In this document: one piece after another, positions 11,512 through 24,446 of the stretch
How the letters are laid out: every line of letters begins with the position of its first letter
Position numbering within the stretch: the first letter of the stretch is position 1
Assembly: GCA_024516155.1 (NCBI GenBank)
Contig: JAJJXM010000043.1
Location: forward strand, 310,001-374,000
DNA: 64,000 nucleotides
Source of the DNA: Pyronema omphalodes
Taxonomy: Eukaryota; Ascomycota; Pezizomycetes; Pezizales; Pyronemataceae
Direction: 5' to 3'
Position numbers and translations under genes: made by a program
Notes under the pieces: model-generated
Seen by the model: only the letters and a program-made list of their open reading frames with translations
Told to the model about the DNA's origin: nothing
Database searches by the model: none

Positions 11512-12821
11512 AGATTCCCGATTGCGGTTCCAGATAGTTAGGGTGGTGGTAATGGAAGGGGTAATAGTAGTGGGGATGAGGATGGCGTTGGGGCTGTAAT
11601 TGAAGCATTTTGGCCTACTGGTGAGGTGATTCATGATGAATCTGGCTCCAGGAATACAATAAATACAATAAACACTACACCCATAAACACGCAAATCTCC
11701 CAATCCATATCCCAATCCCCAGAAACAGCACCAGCAACCAGCAACCGTAATCATCGCCACTCCTCATCCCCCACCGGACCATAGCAACCACAGCGACCTC
11801 CGGACCTATATAGATCGTAGCCGTAGCCGTGGTTGTGGTTGTGCTAGGTTGTGGTTATGCTAGGTTTTGGTTTAGGTTTAGGTTTAGGTCTTTGACTTTT
11901 TGACTCCTGGAAGGAAACGGGATTTGAGGAATGCATTGGGGGGGTGGGGTGGATTGGGGCAATTTGAGGCTAGGGAGTGGGAGGGGGGGGGGGGGGGGAG
12001 GGAGGGAGGAGAGTGAATAGATAAATGTTTATCGTTATATTTCTTAGTGACTGTAAAGTTCCAAATTTATTTTATTGTTTTACTGTATCATGGAATAGAA
12101 TGTAATGGTGGAACAAAAAATAAAAAATAAAAAATAAAAAACAAAATACAAACTACAAACTACAAACTACAAACTACAAACTACAAAATATAAAATACGG
12201 ATCACATATTACCAAACGTATGCTGTGATATACGGGGGTTTCTATTTCAGTATCGACATTAGTTTTCAAAACCCCAGTATTGCTATGTCTGTATGTATCT
12301 ATGATAAGAAAAGGAACGGGGATGAATGTTTCTAGCAGTGGTAGTTTGGTCGAGTGATGTTTTATGTCCTCACTGTAATTCGTATGTACATTATTCCAGT
12401 GGTTATGCAATGCAGTCCCGCCTGAGTCATAGAAGGTCACAACAACCATGACATATCACTCACCCTAACTCAATTCACTAGGACTTTCCATCAAGCAAAA
12501 CCTTACAACAAATTAATGGCATTCTTCAATGAATCTGTTGACCTCAAGAGAAAAAAAAAAGCATTCAGATATATATACAACCTAAATCTCTACCCAAACC
12601 ACAAAAAAAAAGAAAAAGAAAAACACTTTTTTTCCCCAAAAAAAAAAAACAAGAAATAAGACACCTAAAGCAAAAGAAAGAAAAGAAAAAAACGAAAAAA
12701 TAAAATAAGAAGAAAAAAATAAACCCCATTCATCGATAATCCCTTATATCGTCATCATAATACGCCTCCAAAAATGCCATCTGCACCCGCCTCTCCATCC
12801 TTCTAAGCTTAAAGCTTATAT
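11512..12821. other. Intergenic region between convergent genes, with simple repeats
   Basis: 3' flanks of the zinc-knuckle gene (+) and aconitase (-). It holds TTTAGG-like repeats (11868-11890), a 16-base G run (11983-11998), a TAAAAAA tract (12115-12140), six copies of ACAAACT (12143-12187), and A-rich sequence at 12550-12720 that is probably the aconitase 3' UTR. No gene seen. Confidence 0.6.
12143..12190. repeat. 7-bp microsatellite (ACAAACT)n
   Basis: About six consecutive ACAAACT units, directly after a TAAAAAA repeat tract. Confidence 0.85.
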
Positions 12822-15266
12822 TTAAGCCTTCTTAGACAACAAGTTCAAGGCAGATCCGGCAAGAACGAAACCAGCCTGGTCCTTGGAGAAAGTGTGCTTA
12901 ACAGGGATGACATGTTTCTTTCCATCCTTCTTAACGACCTCGATAGCGACATCACCCTTTCCACCATTGTTCAACATATCCAACAAACCAATAGTGGTGA
13001 CGGAATCACAAGATCCAATCAAATCATAATCCTGCTCGTTAGCGAAAGTCAAGGGAACAATTCCCTGTTTCTTAAGGTTCGTTTCGTGGATACGAGCGAA
13101 GGACTTGGCAAGGATGACACGGCCTCCGAGGTATCTAGGCTGCAAAGCGGCGTGTTCACGGGCAGATCCTTCTCCGTAGTTGTTTTCCGCGACAACGAGC
13201 CACTCCTTTCCTTCCTTCTGCCACTTACGGGCCAACTCGGGAATTCCCATGGAGGAACCGTCGAAGTCGTAGGCAACGTTGGTCTCTCCGGTCTCGGCGT
13301 TCATGGCTCCGATAAGAGTGTTGTTGGCAATGTTCTCCAAGTGTCCCTTGTACTTCAACCAGGCTCCGGCGGCGGAAATGTGGTCGGTGGTACACTTTCC
13401 TTTCACCTTGAAGAGGACCTTCATGTCCTTGAGCTCGGTGTTGCCGAAGGGCTTGAAGGGCTCCAAAAGAGCGAGACGGTTGGAGGTGGGGGAGACGACA
13501 ACGGGGGTGTCGGGGCTGGGAACACTCTCGGGGGCAGGCTTGAAGTTGAGGTTTCCGGGAATGAAGCCGTTGGGAGGAAGCTCGGGACCAGTGGGGGGCT
13601 GGAACTTGAAGCTCTTTCCATCAGGGGTGGGGATGGAATCGGTCATGGGGTTGAAAGTGGTGGAACCGGCGTAGATCATAGCGGTAACCAATTCAGGGGA
13701 GGTGAGGAAGTTCATGGTCTCGGCGTTTCCATCGTTTCTGGAGCGGAAGTTACGGTTGTAGGAGGTGAAGATGGCGTTAGAGTCGCCCTTCTTGATGTCA
13801 TCGGTACGCTTCCACTGTCCAATGCAAGGTCCGCATGCATTGGCCAAAACGGTTCCACCGGCAGAGGAGAAGACGTCCAAAGTCTGGTCACGCTCGAGGG
13901 TGGCGCGGATCTGCTCAGATCCAGGGGTGACGAAGAAGTCGGCGACGGGCTTGAGACCGGCAGCAGAAGCCTGCTTAACGAGGTGCTCGGCGCGCAACAT
14001 GTCCTGGTAAGAGGAGTTGGTGCAGGAACCGATAAGACCAGCGGAAAGCTTCTCGGGCCAGTTGTTCTCCTTGACAACATCCTTGAACTTGCTAAGAGGG
14101 GTAGAAAGATCGGGGGTGAAGGGACCGTTGATGTGGGGCTCAAGCTCGGAGAGGTTAATAGTAATGACCTCATCGTATTTGGCAGTCTCGTCAGCACGGA
14201 GGTAGTCGCTCTCCTTCTGGGTCTTGACGGCGGCCTCGGCGACGTGGGAACGTCCGGTGGCGTTGAGGTAGGCAAGAGTTGAAGAGGTCATGGGGAACAA
14301 TGAGGTGGTAGCTCCAACCTCCGCTCCCATGTTACAGATGGTTCCCATTCCGGTGGCGGAGAGGGTCTCGACTCCGGGTCCGTGGTATTCAATGATGTAT
14401 CCAGTACCTCCGCGGACAGTGAGCTTTCCAGCAAGGTGGAGGATAACATCCTTGGGGGTAGCCCAGCCGTTAAGCTGTCCCTCAAGACGGACTCCGAGGA
14501 TCTTGGGTGCGCGGAGCTCCCAGGGGGCGTCAACGAGAGCATCGACAGCGTCAGCTCCACCAACTCCAATAGCGATAGCTCCAAGTCCTCCTCCGTTGGG
14601 AGTGTGGGAGTCAGTTCCGAGCATCATCAAACCAGGGGCGGCGTAGTTCTCAAGAACAATCTGGTGGATAATACCGGAGCCAGGAGCCCAGAAAGCAATT
14701 CCATACTTCTTAGCAGCAGACTCAAGGAAGTCGAAAACCTCCTTGTTTCCCTCGATAGACTTAGGAAGATCAACATCTGCTCCACGCTCTCCAACAATCA
14801 TGTGGTCACAGTGAATAGACGCAGGAACGGCGGTAGAGGGAAGTCCACAGGTCATGAACTGAAGAAGGGCCATCTGTGCGGATGCATCCTGCATAGCAAC
14901 ACGGTCGACCTTAAGCTTCAAGTAGGCCTCACCACGGACATTTCCATTGCGTCCTCCAAGAGACTCCTCGGCGTTGTCCAAATGAGAGTAAAGGATCTTC
15001 TCAGCGAGTGTAAGACCCTGGGTTCCGAGGACTTTGCGAACCTCTCCGAGGTTCTTGACGAGCTTAGAATAAGGAGGGCAGACGTCGGGACGTGCGGAAG
15101 CAACGGAGGCAAGCTTGCGGTTCTGGAGCTGACGAGAGCTCTGTGGGGATGTCGCGTGTCAGTTTTATCGCCAATTTGCAAAACCCATTGGACAACGCAA
15201 GGTAAGGAGACATACCAAAGAGCGACTGGTGGCACGCGCCGCCTGTGACAACCTGGTGAACTGCAT
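12822..15266 (-). CDS. ACO1: Aconitate hydratase, mitochondrial (789 aa)
   Basis: Catalyses citrate to isocitrate through cis-aconitate in the TCA cycle, in the mitochondrial matrix. Two exons: 15266-15216 and 15140-12822, with a 75-nt intron (GTATGT..CCACAG). Exon 1 supplies MQFTRLSQAARATSRSL, a basic, hydroxylated mitochondrial presequence, and exon 2 continues SSRQLQNRKLASVASARP. The [4Fe-4S] ligands are visible as the Cys of GSCTNSSY and both Cys of NACGPCIGQW. Other family landmarks are MLGTDSHTPNGGGLG, NRNFRSRNDGN and the C-terminal swivel-domain sequence ENNYGEGSAREHAALQPR. The length matches the fungal enzyme (about 780-790). Choosing the ATG at 15266 gives the expected targeting peptide. 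The third positions are strongly C-biased, as expected for a highly expressed gene. Confidence 0.97.
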
Positions 15267-15683
15267 GATTGAAGTTGCGGTTCTCCGAGTGAGGGGATTC
15301 GAAGAAGTTATGAACAAGAGGCTCTTTCAACCAAAGGACAACCGAAAGACCGGAAAGCGGGAGACGGCCGAATGGCGTTGCAGAATTTTGTCGGGTCTCG
15401 TGAAATTTGCGGCTGAAATTTTTGTGAATTACTAGGAATTCATTGCAATCTACCCTATTGGCTCAAAGTTTTAGTGTCGATTGACAATGTGGGGCGGGCT
15501 TAGGCTGGCGCTAATCAGCATGGTCTATCACCGACTGGGACGTCGCGACTTTTGCACCAAGAATCACTCATGAAATGAAGCCAGGGTGAAGCCGTACCGA
15601 GCCTTGGACCGTAAAGTCTGGACTGAAAAAAAAAATGTCCCTTATCTTTACGATAAACTCTGGGGAAAGACGTTGCCTCAGCC
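15267..15683. other. Upstream region of aconitase
   Basis: Promoter side of the aconitase gene. I see no TATA box on the minus strand close to the start and no frame of note. Confidence 0.4.
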
Positions 15684-15724
15684 TGACGTCACTATTCTAA
15701 ATTATCCGACATCATATATATAAG
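15684..15724 (+). promoter_or_regulatory. CRE-like site plus TATA box
   Basis: A perfect TGACGTCA palindrome (15684-15691, the CRE/ATF bZIP consensus) lies 23 nt before TATATATAAG (15715-15724) in gene-poor DNA. Downstream, ACAG/GTAAGA at 15766-15775 could be a leader-intron donor. TCTAAC followed by TACCCAG, ending at 16094, is a good acceptor just before the ATG at 16103. This is sequence-level support for a transcribed unit pointing right. Confidence 0.4.
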
Positions 15725-16102
15725 ACTGCGCGGCAACCAACGTGCCCAGAATCATTACAAAGATTACAGGTAAGACTGCTAGGATATCTTACCCTGTTAT
15801 GTAATGTGCTCTGGATAGTATGTCCGATTGAGTCAGCACATAAAACCTAATAAACAGTGCTTACGTGCGAAACAATTAACTTGACTCAGTATAGCGCTCA
15901 ATGGCTAAGATACGATAAACCCCAGGAAATACAAGAAAAGATAGGGGACTTCCCCGCAATCATTTTGAAGCGCACAGACAATCTCCTGTAAGGATCTGAG
16001 CAACCGTCATGGCCTTACACGCCTTATCCTACCCGTACGTCACACCACATGGCTAATTGATCCTACACCTGAGATCTAACATCCAAGTACCCAGGCGTTA
16101 AC

Positions 16103-16270
16103 ATGATTTTCCGATTGTGCTACTTTTTCCTTTTACTTTCTCTTTCGAGTGCCGAAGTAGACACGGTGGGGCAATTATGCCTATTGCGGCAGCTGATGGC
16201 TTGGTCAATCATCGGGAATACCTACCCGCTTGGAATACGGCATGGTTCTGGGAGTCCAACCGAGATGTAA
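16103..16270 (+). CDS. Candidate small secreted protein (55 aa), uncertain
   Basis: The frame begins MIFRLCYFFLLLSLSSA, a near-ideal signal peptide (short basic n-region, hydrophobic core, S-S-A cleavage site). It is followed by EVDTVGQLCLLRQLMAW and a short tail ending in SPTEM. It lies 8 nt after a good fungal acceptor (ends 16094, branch CTAAC 15 nt earlier). A CRE and a TATA box are about 400 nt upstream, with a GTAAGA donor between, so a leader intron of 15770-16094 is plausible. Against it: the mature part has one cysteine and no recognised motif, and the size is close to what chance allows. Further exons cannot be excluded. Confidence 0.3.
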   Translation: MIFRLCYFFLLLSLSSAEVDTVGQLCLLRQLMAWSIIGNTYPLGIRHGSGSPTEM

Positions 16271-19200
16271 CGATATTCATAGTCATGGTATTTCTTGGTG
16301 GTGCAAAAGCGGATGGGTGCATAGAACGGCGATGGTTGAGGTTACATATACGACGTTACACTGCGCAACACTAACGCCGACATTGTTTACCTAGCGTAGA
16401 CAGGGATACCGGCTTGATCCCTGCGACAATCATGGTAGCTTTGACGAAATGTAACGGGCGTTAGTCAGATCGCAGATCAATGTTTTCGTAGATATCGCAC
16501 GCGGTAGTTGAAACAAATCAATTTGACGACACCATACTAGACGAAGATGGAATGTTAAGACTTCTACAATAAGAAATGACGGCAACCGGATGTTTTTGGA
16601 CCGCAGCATAACTCCTAGTGAGTTGCCGAGTGCAAAAACGAAAGCGGAGTATTGCATTTGATGACTTTTCGTCACTCCATGGAAGGCCATGGATATTGGT
16701 ATAATAATGTTTGAAATGAAGCCAATTGGGAAATTCGGAGCTGAAAATATGGCTCCGGGTGAAAATCAAGACATGAGGAGACCTGAATTATCTTCTGAAA
16801 TAACATAGTCAAAATTGATAGAGAAATGGGGGTTAATCACCTCTCTATGGGTATATATTCTCTGGTTCATAAAAGGGTTGATGTTTACTATGTGAAGATG
16901 ATAACTGGAACATATCAGCCACTCGATGGTACATGTAATATTTTCCAGAGTCATGTCATACCCGGAAATTATATCACGTACAGCGGCCATTCTGACATAC
17001 ACATACCAAATCCGATAGAACTGGTGCAATGTGCAAGTGAAGTTTGATCCGAGTAAAGTGTAAAGACATCGGGAGGAAGAAAAATGGAGAGGGTAGTTGT
17101 GGTGGTGAAACACCTTTTGCTTGGCGTCATCATTGTTTGGCTGCCAGCCACAAACACAAGAGGCTTATTTTGGCCTTAAATTTCGGAGTTTCCGGTGCAG
17201 AATATGGGGGGAACCCCGAGTTAATTAATTCGTTAAAGCGGCCCAGTGCTCACTACTGGCATCGCTCGGCATAACGATAAATTTAGCACAGACGTATAGA
17301 TATCAGAGAAACATCAAATATGTTGATGTGGAGAAATTGGGTCTACAGAATCCAGCGTTTACATAGGGTGCTGTCCTAAAGAGTGATGGAAATTCCTTCA
17401 TTCTTCTGCTTTGAGCTATAAACCACAGTACCGTGACCGTAGCTGTATATCAAGGACTTACGCATATTGTTTTTTTTTTTCAGAAAAATCGAAGTTTGTG
17501 CAACACAACAAAAACCCATTAAACTCGTCTCCGACATCATCTGCGTACCTATGGCACCTGACAACCCCGCATTGTGTATAATCGCCTAATCCGAGCATTT
17601 GTGATTGTCCAACTATCGTCAGCAACCCGCATGTATACTTTTTTCCAGTAATCAACTACTTGCGATACATCATGACTGTAGTTTCATATGAATAACCGCG
17701 ACACATGCAAAAATAACATTCCCAGTCCGTAGGAAGAGCTTGTGGACAGTGGTGTACAGTGTTTATACCCGGCCAAGGGTTATCGCGTGTGTAGATACCG
17801 TACTAAAGCGAGGTGCATAATCAATTGTGGGGGGTTCACTGCCGGGCTTCCTATCTCCATCTCCAGAGCCAGTTAATTAATTACTAGCCAATCCCGTGGT
17901 CTACCAGTTGAGCGAAGGACTAAGCACGTTGTGCATGTGAGACTAAGCAAAGCGATTTAGTGTCATCCCGTAGGAATCTCCGCATTTCCGGAGTTTAACT
18001 TTATTTACTAGAAAGGAGGATGGTTCCAGTATGACTGCATTTTGCCGAGACTGGTATATAATCAACTTACCAGAGCTCAATCTAATCCCTGCTAAGCGAG
18101 GAAACTACTACAGAATCAAAGTCAAAATATATCAATGCGTACAGAAATCTCAGATGTAGTATGATGGATTTCAGATCTGGCCGCAAAGATATCGTTTCAA
18201 TACTCTAGTTCCATTTATCATTGCGTAATCTTAGCAAACAGGTAGTTAACTGTGGATCAAGGCATAAACAGCCATGTAGGCAGAGCTGTGAGCCTCACTT
18301 TGAAGAGCTCCACGCGGGATACCCTGGTACCACTTATAACCATCTGCAACTTCTACGCCATCACAGAAAATATATTATGCGTTCTTCTAAATCTCAAATT
18401 GTTTAGCACTAGAGACTTGGTATATACAGAGTCCATTTCTGGAAGAAAGCCGAACGCTAGCAATAGCCCGGGTAAACCAACTATTTAGAGCTCTAATACC
18501 CCTTTCAATTACCCGCTACTACGCTTGCAGCATGCTGAGTATGTATTATAGTCTTCTATGGCGGCCTTGCCTTGTAATACAATGCATTATGCCAATCGTT
18601 ATCACCAAAATCCCAGTAAATACATGGTTATGCAGCTAGTTCCGAACAACCGGCTAAGAAATTTGTCAAAGGGAGATATTCTGGCATGCAAAACCTTTGG
18701 GAGCATGGTAAAAGGAGGATATCCGGTTTTGTCTCGGAAATATGGCCTTCGGAAATTAATAATCCTACACAGCAATTCAACCTTGATCGACGTGTCTATA
18801 AGACACCCATCCTACAGTGCAAGCGCAACATCTAAGATGTTTGCGAGTCGTTTACTAAAAGTATCAATGTCTTGTCGTCAAGAAGAGTTATAATCACACT
18901 ACTATATTTTTAGTCGACGATTTATTCATCTTGTTTTATCATCTATTTATATATTATCAAAGTATAATATACTAGCGTACAGACTGATCACGCATCAAAA
19001 TCATATAATGGTAAGCGACATAGAAAAAGAGGTTGATAAAGATATGCGGTACAACCTGCGAATGGGTTTAAGGCAGTGTATGACAAGCGATTACAAATCT
19101 ATGGATCCAAAGGCTAATACATAGAGCTACCAAGATTTATTATGTTCATGGCATGAGTGAGGGCGATCTTTGTGTTTCAGAAAAGTAACTTAATTATTCA

Positions 19201-22200
19201 TGCGTTTTTTTTTCTTTTTTCTTTCTTTAGAAAAAAGGGCGTTATTTCACCGCCGATGGAGCATAGAAAAGACTAAAATTGTGAAATGCAAGCTATATTT
19301 TTTTCGCATTTTATCGATATATTACACCAGATATACCGACGAGAAAACTATTTTGGAATTATTTCAAGGTTCTGTCAGTATTCTTCGAGTTTGAAAAGGA
19401 TCTTTCTTCTATAGAATATCACATATCGCCGAATTTAAAATTTAGGAAAAGGTATAGCATTCATTTTTATTAGAAATTGCTGATTCTTTGATATTGTATC
19501 GAAAGTACCGAAGGGTAACATATTCTAGTTGCATTAAAGCGCAGTTATTATCCGTAGTGTTTGATCCAGATTTTTACACTGCTTGAAGATACTCATCACT
19601 TCGGTCCGGCAAATCTTGCATACATCTTATGTGTGAAAGAAAAGTAAAGTGCAAAAATTATTGAATAATGACGTACATAGACTAGCCAATTCCAAATAGG
19701 CGTATAGTACCTCATGTTCTACCATTCTTTTTCATATCTCCAAACAGCATTTCCTTGAACTCGGTGCATATCCCTCCAGAATTTCACTTTTTCTCGTACC
19801 TGGTTCCAACCCGAATTATTTCTCCAGTTTTTTTTTCCGATGTGGGTGCTCGAATGTGGGAGCTTAAGCCCAAAACAGTAGAAATTCTCACCATGTAGAC
19901 CTGGAGGCGTCTCCTCTGTTCGTCCTACTTGCTCAGCCAAAATCAAAAAGCATAAGAAGGAAGCTGTTAGCCTACAAATTTCTTGCGAGTAATAACAACA
20001 CAGCGGTGCCATGAAAACCCAATGCGTAAGAAGGTAGGCAGTTTATTACACCCGATAAAATTGGTTGTGATGGATGTACTGGCTTCAAGTGTTGGTGCTT
20101 GAAGGAGTAGTAGTTGTGCTGCCAAAGCTTTTGCGGAACCATGTGCAGGGGTTGAGATCCTCGTGACATAGCTAAATGAACTTAATTGAATCTAGAATTC
20201 AAAAGCGTTTAGACCATACTCCTCCCCATCCCCATTGCGCCGCTCCCCATAAGCATCCCCGAAACTACTTCTTATTGCAAAAATCAATCTTTTGAGACAA
20301 TTCATCGTCAAATGCTACCTTTTTGTCGGATTAGGGTTTAGAGCAAGATAGGGGTCAAGATGAATATCTGAACTGCGACGTAATTCCTGCGGGATGACAT
20401 CCGTTATCCAGCTAGCTACCACAGTGGTGGTTGAAACCGTCATAAAAGACCTACAGAAGTGCATGCAAGAAACCATGGTGAAGTCTGCGAACAAAGCAGG
20501 ACTACTAGAGAGTACAAGAGACCCTTGTTTAAAAGCCGAGTACTTCTCAGAAGCCACGCTCAGGTTAAATTCAGCAGTCCAACAGCAAGTGTGGAAAATA
20601 TATGCAGGCACTTAACAGCAAGCTCAGTTTATTGAACCCCCGTTCAGCTGTGATTTTGCAGAGCTGTTGACTTGTACAACTTTCGCGGTGATTGGTGACG
20701 GATATTTCGGTTATCCGGAGATTATGTCTCAGTGCTTCGGCATAGTGCTCGAGAGAGACTTGAAGCATCCGAGGAGGAGCCTTTAAGTGTTTCCGTAGTG
20801 GGATTAATTGAATTTTTTTAATCACGATGTTCTCAGTCTCCGATTTTCAAAGTGTGAGATTATAATTCTGTCAGTTCATACAAAGCTGTATGTGGTAGGT
20901 AGTTTGCACCACAATTACATGGCGTTTTTAGCGTTCTGGCATTGAACGTTATGACAGAGCGCCACTAGTGCCACGATATATCCGGGGGTTGAGATTAGAG
21001 ATAGAAGGTCGAGAGAACAAAGTAAAACAGCCTTAAGAATGGTGGGTAGACAAAGGGGTAAAAATAGTGATCATAGCGCATTATTTCCCGGCTTAGGGCG
21101 AAAAACATAGCACATGAAGACTTCTACTCAGATCAAGGGTAGAAGTATGCTTATCTATTCATCCAAAAGCAAAAGATGAAAAGTAGAAAAATCAGAGAAG
21201 CTTTGGTGTAGGCATTTGTATCTCTTGCATATTGCACCTGGGGCAAATATGTTTTCCCTTGCATTGCCTCACGCCTACGTTCTCTGTCTAATTGTCGGAT
21301 GAGGAAATTTGGCAGTGCTGTATTCAGATGAGTTTGTTCACTCTGCACAAAGAGTATCAGGATGAGTTTGGCTTTTCCGGTCCGGAATGAGAATTTCAAT
21401 ACAACCTGAGATAATGATCTTCTGCTTCCGGATCGGTTCTGACTTCCGGTTTGTTAAAGATTCTGTTGTTCGGCGATTACTTTTCGGGACAAGCATTTCA
21501 ATACTGTACTTAACATTGACGTTAACAAAGCCGGTAGTGGTCACAAAGCATAATCTTGGCGGCTGCGGTAGGCTGGCCGTTGGCGTTGGACGATGAGATG
21601 AGGTAGCTAGGAAGTAATATAGACGTCAGCGACCGCTGACGCTCTTTCGTGCATATCTCTCAATATTTACTGCGTCTGTAGATTTATACTGCACTATATG
21701 CACAATATTTCTGCATTTGACAATCTCCACACTGCACTACATCATGTATTCCCTGTCGTTCCTTCCCCACGAATCCAGCATCTTACCCAGACTTAACGCT
21801 TTTAAAAATGGAGCAAATGATGGGTAGCCAGAATAATCCATGCAATTTATTTCACGTCTTCCCAATTCATTGATCATCTACAAACTAGCGCCCGCCTTCA
21901 TCTGCGACAATGCAAAGGTGCGAGATCCTTGTGCACTTTGTGTCTCCGTAATCGTAATAAACAAACTACCACCTGAGCTCACTCTCGTAATCCCTAAGTA
22001 ATGCCAAACACAAAGCACGAATGATCACCAAATTTTTCTCCCCGTACTCACCCGCAGAGTTCAGGGTGACCGGAGCCCTCAGATACCTCCGCTTTTCCGG
22101 GGGTCCCTGGCTCCCAGGCACCTGAGCTCCCCCGGCCCCCCTGGCTCTCAGACGCCTTAGCTCCCCCGGTACCTTGGGCTTCCCGGATATCAATAGTTTC

Positions 22201-22445
22201 TAGGCCTTACTTCACATGGCTTCACAAGACTCAGAAAAAACAATAAGAAAGCTTGTTCCCCGCGATGACCCAGTAACTCTATGGCAATGAAACCAGCGGC
22301 ACACTAAAGGCATTGGAGTCGGCAGAAGATAAAAGAGGATATAGTTACCGTTGTATCAAAAATAGCAGAGGATACAATAGACTCCGGACATCCACAGGGC
22401 ACGAAATACGAAGGACCGACATACTCGACTAGAATAACATACACA
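16271..22445. other. Gene-poor, AT-rich region
   Basis: About 6 kb in which I can support no gene. Frames of 60-111 codons occur (for example 18558-18893 + and 19719-20012 -), but none has a recognisable domain, a clean signal peptide or conserved neighbours, and all are of a size expected by chance. The short 20394-20615 (+) frame looks the most protein-like but has no identity I can name. Fragments of decayed mobile DNA could be present, but I see no terminal repeats or transposase motifs. Confidence 0.45.
22073..22174. repeat. GC-rich 34-bp minisatellite, about three copies
   Basis: Two clear adjacent 34-bp units begin at 22107 (CCTGGCTCCCAGGCACCTGA..) and 22141 (CCTGGCTCTCAGACGCCTTA..), both containing AGCTCCCCCGG. 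A more diverged unit lies before them (GGAGCCCTCAGATACCTCCG..). The unit length is not a multiple of three and the GC content contrasts sharply with the flanks, so I read it as noncoding. Confidence 0.7.
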
Positions 22446-24446
22446 ATGAGTAGCATATCGGATACTGCGACGGATGACACGGGAACTATTACATATTTGG
22501 GATATAAACAGGAGTTAAAGAGGCATCATAATGTCTGGTAAGTTTAATGAAGTTCAAATTCTTCATATCTCTTTATTATTCATCGTTATCAAACTTCCTC
22601 AGTCTTTTGCTTCTTCTAGTAATACCTAGGATTCACTAGTACTTTATTAATAGTTTGGACCTCTTGCTGACGATAGATATTTCACCCAGGTCACTCTTAG
22701 GCTATGCATTCATAACCCTCAATACCTGGACCGCTTTAGCGGCTTCACTAAATCTCGCACTACCCGCGGGAGGACCGTCAGCGGTTCTCTGGGGCTTAGT
22801 TGTTTCCGGTATCGGATGTACTTGTCTTGCCGCTAGCATGGCCGAATTTGCCAGTGTTTATCCTACGTACGTTTCCTTATCGTTATGCCATATTGTTTGA
22901 AGTTTTCTCAAGGATACAAATATTGACTAAGATCGTATAGTGCAGCGGGACAATACTATTGGGTGGCATTGGTGGCGCCTCCAAAATGGGCTCAGGTATT
23001 AAGCTGGAGCTGTGGTTGGATTAATGTTGTCGGTTGGGCTTTCATCGTTGGTACTGGAGCAAGTTTCGCTGAGCAGATGATTCTGAATATTCAGAGCTTG
23101 ATGCAGCCTTCTGTAGGATTCCTTCTTTCCCCTTGCTCAAAACATCTTGGAGCATTACCAATACCCCTAACGTACTGATTCTTCACAACAAGAGCCATGG
23201 AACTGACGAGTAATAGGGCTTCGTAGCAAAGCCATGGCAACATTTCTTGATGTATCTGGCGAACATGACATTGTCATTCTGCATGAACGTATTTGCTAAC
23301 GGGATTTTACCGCATCTTAACAAAGCCGCTCTCGTATGGTCAATTTCGGGCTTGTTTGTTGTCATGACTGCAGTTCTGTCTTGCGCTGCTCCAAAGTTTC
23401 GGAGTGCCGGGGAGGTTTTCAGTGGTGTTTTTAATGACACCAAGTGGCCGACTGGAGTTGCATGGAGTATGGGTTTGCTTCAGGGTACTTTGTGGTCAGT
23501 ATCCTTCCCTTTTTACAACGACTGACAATCGATTACGCATGAATGAATGAATGAACAATACTAATTGATTCTTCAGTCTCCTTGGTTACGATTCCCCCGC
23601 CCGGATGTCCGAAGAAATCCCAAACCCTCGAAAGAACGTTCCTCGAACTATGATCGGCTGTGTAGTACTTGGCACTGTATCCGGATTCATTTTTTGTCTT
23701 TCACTTCTTTTGGTAGCTCCGAATTACCATCTCGTAACGCAAGCCTCTGAGGGCCCGCTTTTGTTCATCCTCCGATACGCTACAAAATCTAGAGCCGCCG
23801 CCGTTGTTCTCTCGATGTTTCCCTTGGGCTGTATCTTGATCTGTACGGTAATGCTTATGACCTCTGCATCTCGTCTATTATGGGCTTTTGCGAGGGACGG
23901 GGGATTGCCGTTTTCAGGGTGGATATCACAGGTGCATCCGACTTTGAAAATCCCGCTTAATTCCATCATTGCCAGCTTTGTGGTGACGACTTTATATGGG
24001 GCCCTCAACTTTGCAGGTGCATCAGCTATTTCAGCTATTGTTTCTTCGGCGACGGTGACAATGGGATTGGCGAATGCATTTCCCATTTTCGTGAATATGT
24101 GCAGGGGAAGGAAAGGACTGCCAGAGAATAGGGATTTTAAATTATCGGAGCCAGTGGCATGGGTGTTGAATTCTGTGGGGATGGTGTATACTTCTTTTAC
24201 AACGGTGCTATTTTTGTTTCCACCTACTGGTCCAAAAGTAACTGCGTCTAACATGAGTAAGTTCATTCCATATACCAGACTCGAGGTTGTTAGACACTGA
24301 TTGTCAAAACAGATTATGCAATTGTTCCATTGGCCCTGATGGGTATTATTTCGGCGATCGATTATAACTTGAACGGAAAGACGAGATATCAGACACCGAA
24401 ACTACAGAGCAGTAACGAAATGGAGGAATTTAATGAAGATAAATAA
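22446..24446 (+). CDS. APC-family amino acid/choline-type permease (510 aa)
   Basis: Six exons: 22446-22537, 22690-22866, 22941-23112, 23217-23494, 23577-24256 and 24313-24446. All junctions keep phase. The frame shows about twelve hydrophobic segments. It starts HHNVWSLLGYAFITLNTWTA, followed by LPAGGPSAVLWGLVVSG, EFASVYPTAAGQYYWVA, W-S-C-G-W-I-N-V-V-G-W, SEEIPNPRKNVPRTMIG, and RLLWAFARDGGLPFSGW. These are hallmarks of the fungal amino acid-choline transporter group (GABA permease Uga4/choline permease Hnm1 type) at the plasma membrane. The end, SNMNYAIVPLALMGIISAIDY, is the usual last helix. Substrate cannot be told from sequence alone: amino acids, GABA, choline or polyamines are all possible. 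The exon 4/5 junction uses a GTCAGT donor and gives a Cys where relatives often have a small residue. Confidence 0.9.

Noticed and set aside
11868..11890. Telomere-like TTTAGG repeats
   Set aside because: Only about three units and not the TTAGGG fungal motif. Treated as simple sequence.
12894..14282. 462-codon frame antisense to aconitase
   Set aside because: It is the mirror of a strongly codon-biased gene. The opposite strand is intact aconitase with all Fe-S cysteines, and the antisense product has no domain.
17840..17945. tRNA-like fragments (a D-arm-like CTCAACTGGTAG on the minus strand and GGTTCACTGCC on the plus strand)
   Set aside because: The two arms are on opposite strands and no cloverleaf can be formed. 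At most they are relics.
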